Origin: Flammeovirgaceae bacterium UBA5867
GTDB taxonomy: Bacteria; Bacteroidota; Bacteroidia; Cytophagales; Cyclobacteriaceae
NCBI GenBank assembly: GCA_002432545.1
Contig: DJFR01000048.1
Span: 19,955 to 28,625, forward strand
Length of the DNA: 8,671 nucleotides
Direction of reading: 5' to 3'
The notes beneath the pieces are model-generated. The model did no database searches. It had not been told where the DNA came from and worked only from the letters and a program-made list of their open reading frames with translations. A program made the translations under genes and the position numbers. Below are positions 6,037 through 8,671 of the stretch, piece by piece (position 1 is the first letter of the stretch; every line of letters starts with the position of its first letter).

Positions 6037-6552
6037 TCAATTCGGAAGCAGTGTGAGTTCCGGGTGCCGGATGATCAGTTTGAACCAGTATGTATAGTGG
6101 TCAGGATTGTCAGCAATATCTTTTTTCAGGGCAGCTATATCCACAAATTTCCACGCTTCTACCTCTTCGGTATTGATCACCGGGTCGCCATCAAATATAG
6201 CAGTATATACATGGTCGAGCTCGTGTTCGGTTAACCCGTGATCGAGCGGTGTCTTGTAAATAAATTTATAAGCGAATTCGGTTTGCAGATCAATTCCCAT
6301 TTCCTGCTTCAGCTTTCTGCGGGTAGCCTGTTCCATGGTTTCTTCGGGCAGCGGATGACTGCAGCACGTGTTGGTCCATAAACCACCGCTGTGATATTTA
6401 GAGGCTGCACGTTTCTGCAGCAGCAATTCACCTTTGGAATTAAAAAGCAAAATAGAAAAAGCTCTGTGAAGTACTCCCTTTCTGTGCGCTTCCAGTTTTT
6501 CCATCGTGCCCACAATATTATCCCGCTCATCTACCAGAATGACTTTTTCCAT
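6037..6552 (-). CDS. idi: Isopentenyl-diphosphate delta-isomerase, type 1 (Nudix)
   Basis: Interconverts isopentenyl diphosphate and dimethylallyl diphosphate, the C5 units for GGPP and hence carotenoids; cytoplasmic, dependent on divalent metal. The 171 residues match the family's usual length. Landmarks: H23 and H29 (in HRKGVLHRAF), QKRA (46-49), the active-site cysteine C64 in WTNTCCSHP with metal ligand H66, the RRKLKQEMG stretch of the Nudix helix (78-86), and E109/E111 in TEHELDHVY, matching E. coli E114 and E116. Its ATG overlaps the crtB stop by one base (TGATG), so translation is very likely coupled to crtB. Being in the pigment operon suggests it raises the precursor supply when pigment is made. 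Confidence 0.95.
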   Translation of the reverse strand: MEKVILVDERDNIVGTMEKLEAHRKGVLHRAFSILLFNSKGELLLQKRAASKYHSGGLWTNTCCSHPLPEETMEQATRRKLKQEMGIDLQTEFAYKFIYKTPLDHGLTEHELDHVYTAIFDGDPVINTEEVEAWKFVDIAALKKDIADNPDHYTYWFKLIIRHPELTLLPN

Positions 6553-7388
6553 CAGAGCATATTAAGTTGATGTTTCACGTATGAATAGGCGAGGAGTCTT
6601 GCTTTATGTCGGTTCCGGATACGGATACGATTCTGCAATACATTTTCAGAAGGCGTATTTCGTATCTTTTTAAAGAGCGCAAGATAATAAACATACGCCA
6701 CATAAACTCCGAACCGGGCCGACCGAGGAAGTTGTTTTATACCGATATATCCATCTGAAAAATCTTTCGCGATGCTTTCTTCGATTTTCTTTTTACAATC
6801 TTCATTGAAATGATGGAGGTCAAGCCCGGGAAAATAGGAGCGCCCCATCCCGACAAAGTCTGCGTGAAGGTCGCGCAGAAAATTTATTTTTTGAAAAGCA
6901 GATCCCAGGCTCATCGCGTGCGGCTTGAGGTGATCGTATAGTACATGGTTGCCGCTGCAAAATACGCGCAGACACATTAGCCCGACTACTTCTGCAGAGC
7001 CCAGTATATATTCCCGGAATGTATCTTCGCTATAATTTTTTCGGGACAGGTCCATCTCCATGCTCCGCAGAAACTGCTCGGTCAGTTCATCTTCAATCTG
7101 AAACCGGTTTACCGTGTCCTGAAAACTATTGAGAATGGGATTGAGACTTATGCGCTCGCGGATGGCGCGATAGGTATCTTCCTTAAAACGCGCGAGCAGC
7201 GTTGCTTTATCGTGATCGTGAAAGGTATCAACAATCTCATCGGCAAAGCGTACAAATCCATAGATACTATAGATCGGATCGCGAAGCTCTTTGGCCAGAC
7301 AAAATATACCCAGCGAGAACGAAGTGCTATAGGCCTTGGTTGTCATGCGACTACACCGAATAGAAACTTTGTCGAAGAGCTCCTTCAT
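6552..7388 (-). CDS. crtB: Phytoene synthase (squalene/phytoene synthase family)
   Basis: Joins two geranylgeranyl diphosphates head to head into 15-cis-phytoene, the first committed step of C40 carotenoids. The 278 residues form one trans-isoprenyl diphosphate synthase fold. Both aspartate motifs that bind Mg2+-diphosphate are present: FADEIVDTF (D50, D54) and NFLRDLHAD (D173, D177). The RSYFP element (183-187) and the AEVVGLMCLRVF helix (132-143) are also typical. The start ATG forms a 4-base ATGA overlap with the end of crtI, and the stop overlaps idi, so the three are one translational block. A C30 (CrtM-like) activity is formally possible, but the neighbours crtZ and the cyclase point to C40 pigments. 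Confidence 0.95.
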   Translation of the reverse strand: MKELFDKVSIRCSRMTTKAYSTSFSLGIFCLAKELRDPIYSIYGFVRFADEIVDTFHDHDKATLLARFKEDTYRAIRERISLNPILNSFQDTVNRFQIEDELTEQFLRSMEMDLSRKNYSEDTFREYILGSAEVVGLMCLRVFCSGNHVLYDHLKPHAMSLGSAFQKINFLRDLHADFVGMGRSYFPGLDLHHFNEDCKKKIEESIAKDFSDGYIGIKQLPRSARFGVYVAYVYYLALFKKIRNTPSENVLQNRIRIRNRHKARLLAYSYVKHQLNML

Positions 7389-8671
7389 ACTTTTTCATTT
7401 ACGGATTGCTGATGTTTTTTAATAAGCTCGCGGGCTACTACTTCACCGGAGATAATGGATGGCGGAACACCCGGCCCCGGCACCGTGAGCTGTCCTGTAT
7501 AAAACAGGTTACTTACCTTTTTGTTAATGATGGAAGGTTTAAGATTTGCAGTTTGTAACAACGTATTGGCAAGTCCGTAGGCATTACCTTTAAAAGCATT
7601 ATAGTCTTCTATAAAATTGTTGTGTGCATAACTTCGTTTATATACAATGTGCTGGCGTATGGATTGCCCGGTAAGATGTTCAAGCCTGTCCATTACACTG
7701 TCAAAATATTTTTCGCGAGTCGCATCCGAGTCCGGCAGACCGGGCGCAACCGGCAGCAGTATAAATATATTCTCATGCCCTGCGGGAGCAACGGCAGGAT
7801 CAGTTTTCGAAGGACATGAAATATAGAACTGAGGTGATGATGGCCACTGCGGCTGTTCATATATCTCGTGCGCATGCTGTTTAAAATCCTGGTCGAAGAA
7901 TAAAGTATGATGCAGCAAGCCGTCCAGTTTCTTGTTGATGCCGAGGTAAAATATCAGACTCGAAGGAGCCATCACTCGTTTCTCCCAATAGGCTTCGCTA
8001 TACCTGCGGTGTGTAGCCGGTAATAAATGTTGTTCAACATGATGATAGTCGGCACTCGCAATGATATAGTCAAACGAGCGGAAGGTTCCGTTCACCAGGA
8101 GTCCTTTTGCTTTCACATGATTCATTTCGAGTCGCTCCACGTTGCTGTTAAACTCGAACGTAACCTTCAGCGATCGCGCAAGCTCAACCATGCCTTCTAT
8201 TATTTTATACATGCCGCCCTGCGGATACCACGTACCCAGTGCCATGTCGGCATAGTTCATTAAACTATAGAGTGCCGGAGTTTTTTCCGGTGTAGCACCC
8301 AGAAAGAGAACCGGGAATTCAAGAAGCTGTATCAGTTTCCTATGCTTGAAAAACTTGCGGATATAGCTTGCTATAGATTGAAATATATGCAGGCGTAAAG
8401 CTCCTTTCAGCAGGTCGATGTCCATAAACTCACGAACAGATAGTCCTGGTTTATGCACGAGGTCATGCATGCCGATATCGTATTTATATTTTCCTTCCTC
8501 AAGAAACTGCAATAATTTTTTACCGCTGCCGGTTTCGATCGTTTCAAACAATGTACAGAGTGCATCTATACCGGCTGGTATATCCAGCACATCATCTTTA
8601 CTATATACAATGCGGTAGGAGGGATCGAGCCGTTGAAGTGTATAGTAATCGGAAGCCTTCTTACCGAAGTG
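7385..8671 (-). CDS. crtI: Phytoene desaturase, 3' part (5' end outside window)
   Basis: FAD-dependent desaturase predicted to convert phytoene to lycopene at the membrane. The frame is open to the end of the window, giving 428 codons; a GTG at 8590 is internal, because the 27 codons before it also fit the family (HFGKKASDYY and LDPSYRI). About 60 N-terminal residues, including the FAD-binding GxGxxG fold, are therefore missing from view (family about 490). Visible landmarks: the ALYSLMNYADMALGTWYPQGGMY region, the IIASADYHHVE segment, and the C-terminal signature NLFYTGQLTVPGPGVPPS with SGEVVAREL at about residues 388-414 of the visible part, which closes the FAD site. It overlaps crtB by ATGA. 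A related desaturase (CrtD or CrtN type) is possible by sequence, but pairing with crtB, a cyclase and crtZ favours CrtI. Confidence 0.94.
   Translation of the reverse strand, partial: HFGKKASDYYTLQRLDPSYRIVYSKDDVLDIPAGIDALCTLFETIETGSGKKLLQFLEEGKYKYDIGMHDLVHKPGLSVREFMDIDLLKGALRLHIFQSIASYIRKFFKHRKLIQLLEFPVLFLGATPEKTPALYSLMNYADMALGTWYPQGGMYKIIEGMVELARSLKVTFEFNSNVERLEMNHVKAKGLLVNGTFRSFDYIIASADYHHVEQHLLPATHRRYSEAYWEKRVMAPSSLIFYLGINKKLDGLLHHTLFFDQDFKQHAHEIYEQPQWPSSPQFYISCPSKTDPAVAPAGHENIFILLPVAPGLPDSDATREKYFDSVMDRLEHLTGQSIRQHIVYKRSYAHNNFIEDYNAFKGNAYGLANTLLQTANLKPSIINKKVSNLFYTGQLTVPGPGVPPSIISGEVVARELIKKHQQSVNEKV

Larger units (their letters stand above)
2685..8671 (-). other. Predicted carotenoid (zeaxanthin) operon: crtI-crtB-idi-phr-SRPBCC-crtZ-cyclase
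   Basis: Seven genes in one direction. crtI and crtB overlap by ATGA (7385-7388), crtB and idi by one base in TGATG (6550-6554), and the SRPBCC gene and crtZ are 2 bases apart. The remaining gaps are 115 bases (idi-photolyase), 67 bases (photolyase-SRPBCC) and 174 bases (crtZ-cyclase). Scanning these gaps for the minus-strand TAnnTTTG element found no match, which supports a single transcript from a promoter upstream of crtI, outside the window. Together the enzymes lead from IPP/DMAPP and GGPP through phytoene, lycopene and beta-carotene to zeaxanthin. That the genes form one transcript is inference. Confidence 0.75.

Noticed and set aside
8588..8590. GTG as the start codon of crtI
   Set aside because: The frame is open through to the window end and the preceding 27 codons fit the desaturase family, so the GTG is internal and the gene is cut by the window edge.
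1..8671. tRNA, rRNA, CRISPR array, insertion sequence or attachment site
   Set aside because: No cloverleaf-like gene, regularly spaced repeats, transposase or terminal inverted repeats were seen on reading both strands.

Overview
This window looks like a chromosomal segment of a member of the Bacteroidota, probably in the Cytophagales/Chitinophagales range. The evidence is a large MacB/FtsX-type permease of the kind that is abundant in that phylum, starts without clear Shine-Dalgarno sequences, one good TAnnTTTG promoter element, and the carotenoid gene set with a fused CrtYcd-type lycopene cyclase. The genus cannot be read from the sequence alone. No RNA gene, CRISPR array, insertion sequence or phage gene is visible.

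Left part, plus strand (1-2536): the 3' part of a FtsX/MacB-like ABC transporter permease, a likely terminator, a 91-residue lysine-rich protein of unknown function that ends at a strong intrinsic terminator, and an AlkB-family 2-oxoglutarate/iron dioxygenase for repair of alkylated bases, preceded by a Bacteroidota-type promoter element.

Right part, minus strand (8671 down to 2685): seven genes in one direction, crtI (5' end outside the window), crtB, idi, a CPD photolyase, an SRPBCC-fold protein, crtZ and a fused lycopene cyclase. crtI/crtB and crtB/idi overlap by 4 and 1 bases, and SRPBCC/crtZ are 2 bases apart. The other gaps are 67 to 174 bases and show no internal TAnnTTTG promoter. The set reads as one carotenoid operon: Idi balances the C5 precursors, CrtB makes phytoene, CrtI desaturates it to lycopene, the cyclase makes beta-carotene and CrtZ hydroxylates it, so zeaxanthin is the predicted product. 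No ketolase (crtW) and no GGPP synthase (crtE) are in view, so GGPP must come from elsewhere. The photolyase ties the pigment genes to light-damage repair. The SRPBCC protein is the one member without an obvious role.

The alkB gene and the carotenoid operon converge on a 148-base gap with short direct repeats and no clear terminator. No gene-free stretch exceeds 300 bases. Nothing here looks like a wholly new system. The items most worth following are the SRPBCC protein coupled to crtZ, the photolyase inside the pigment operon, the lysine-rich small protein, and a strong TATA/codon-pair bias.
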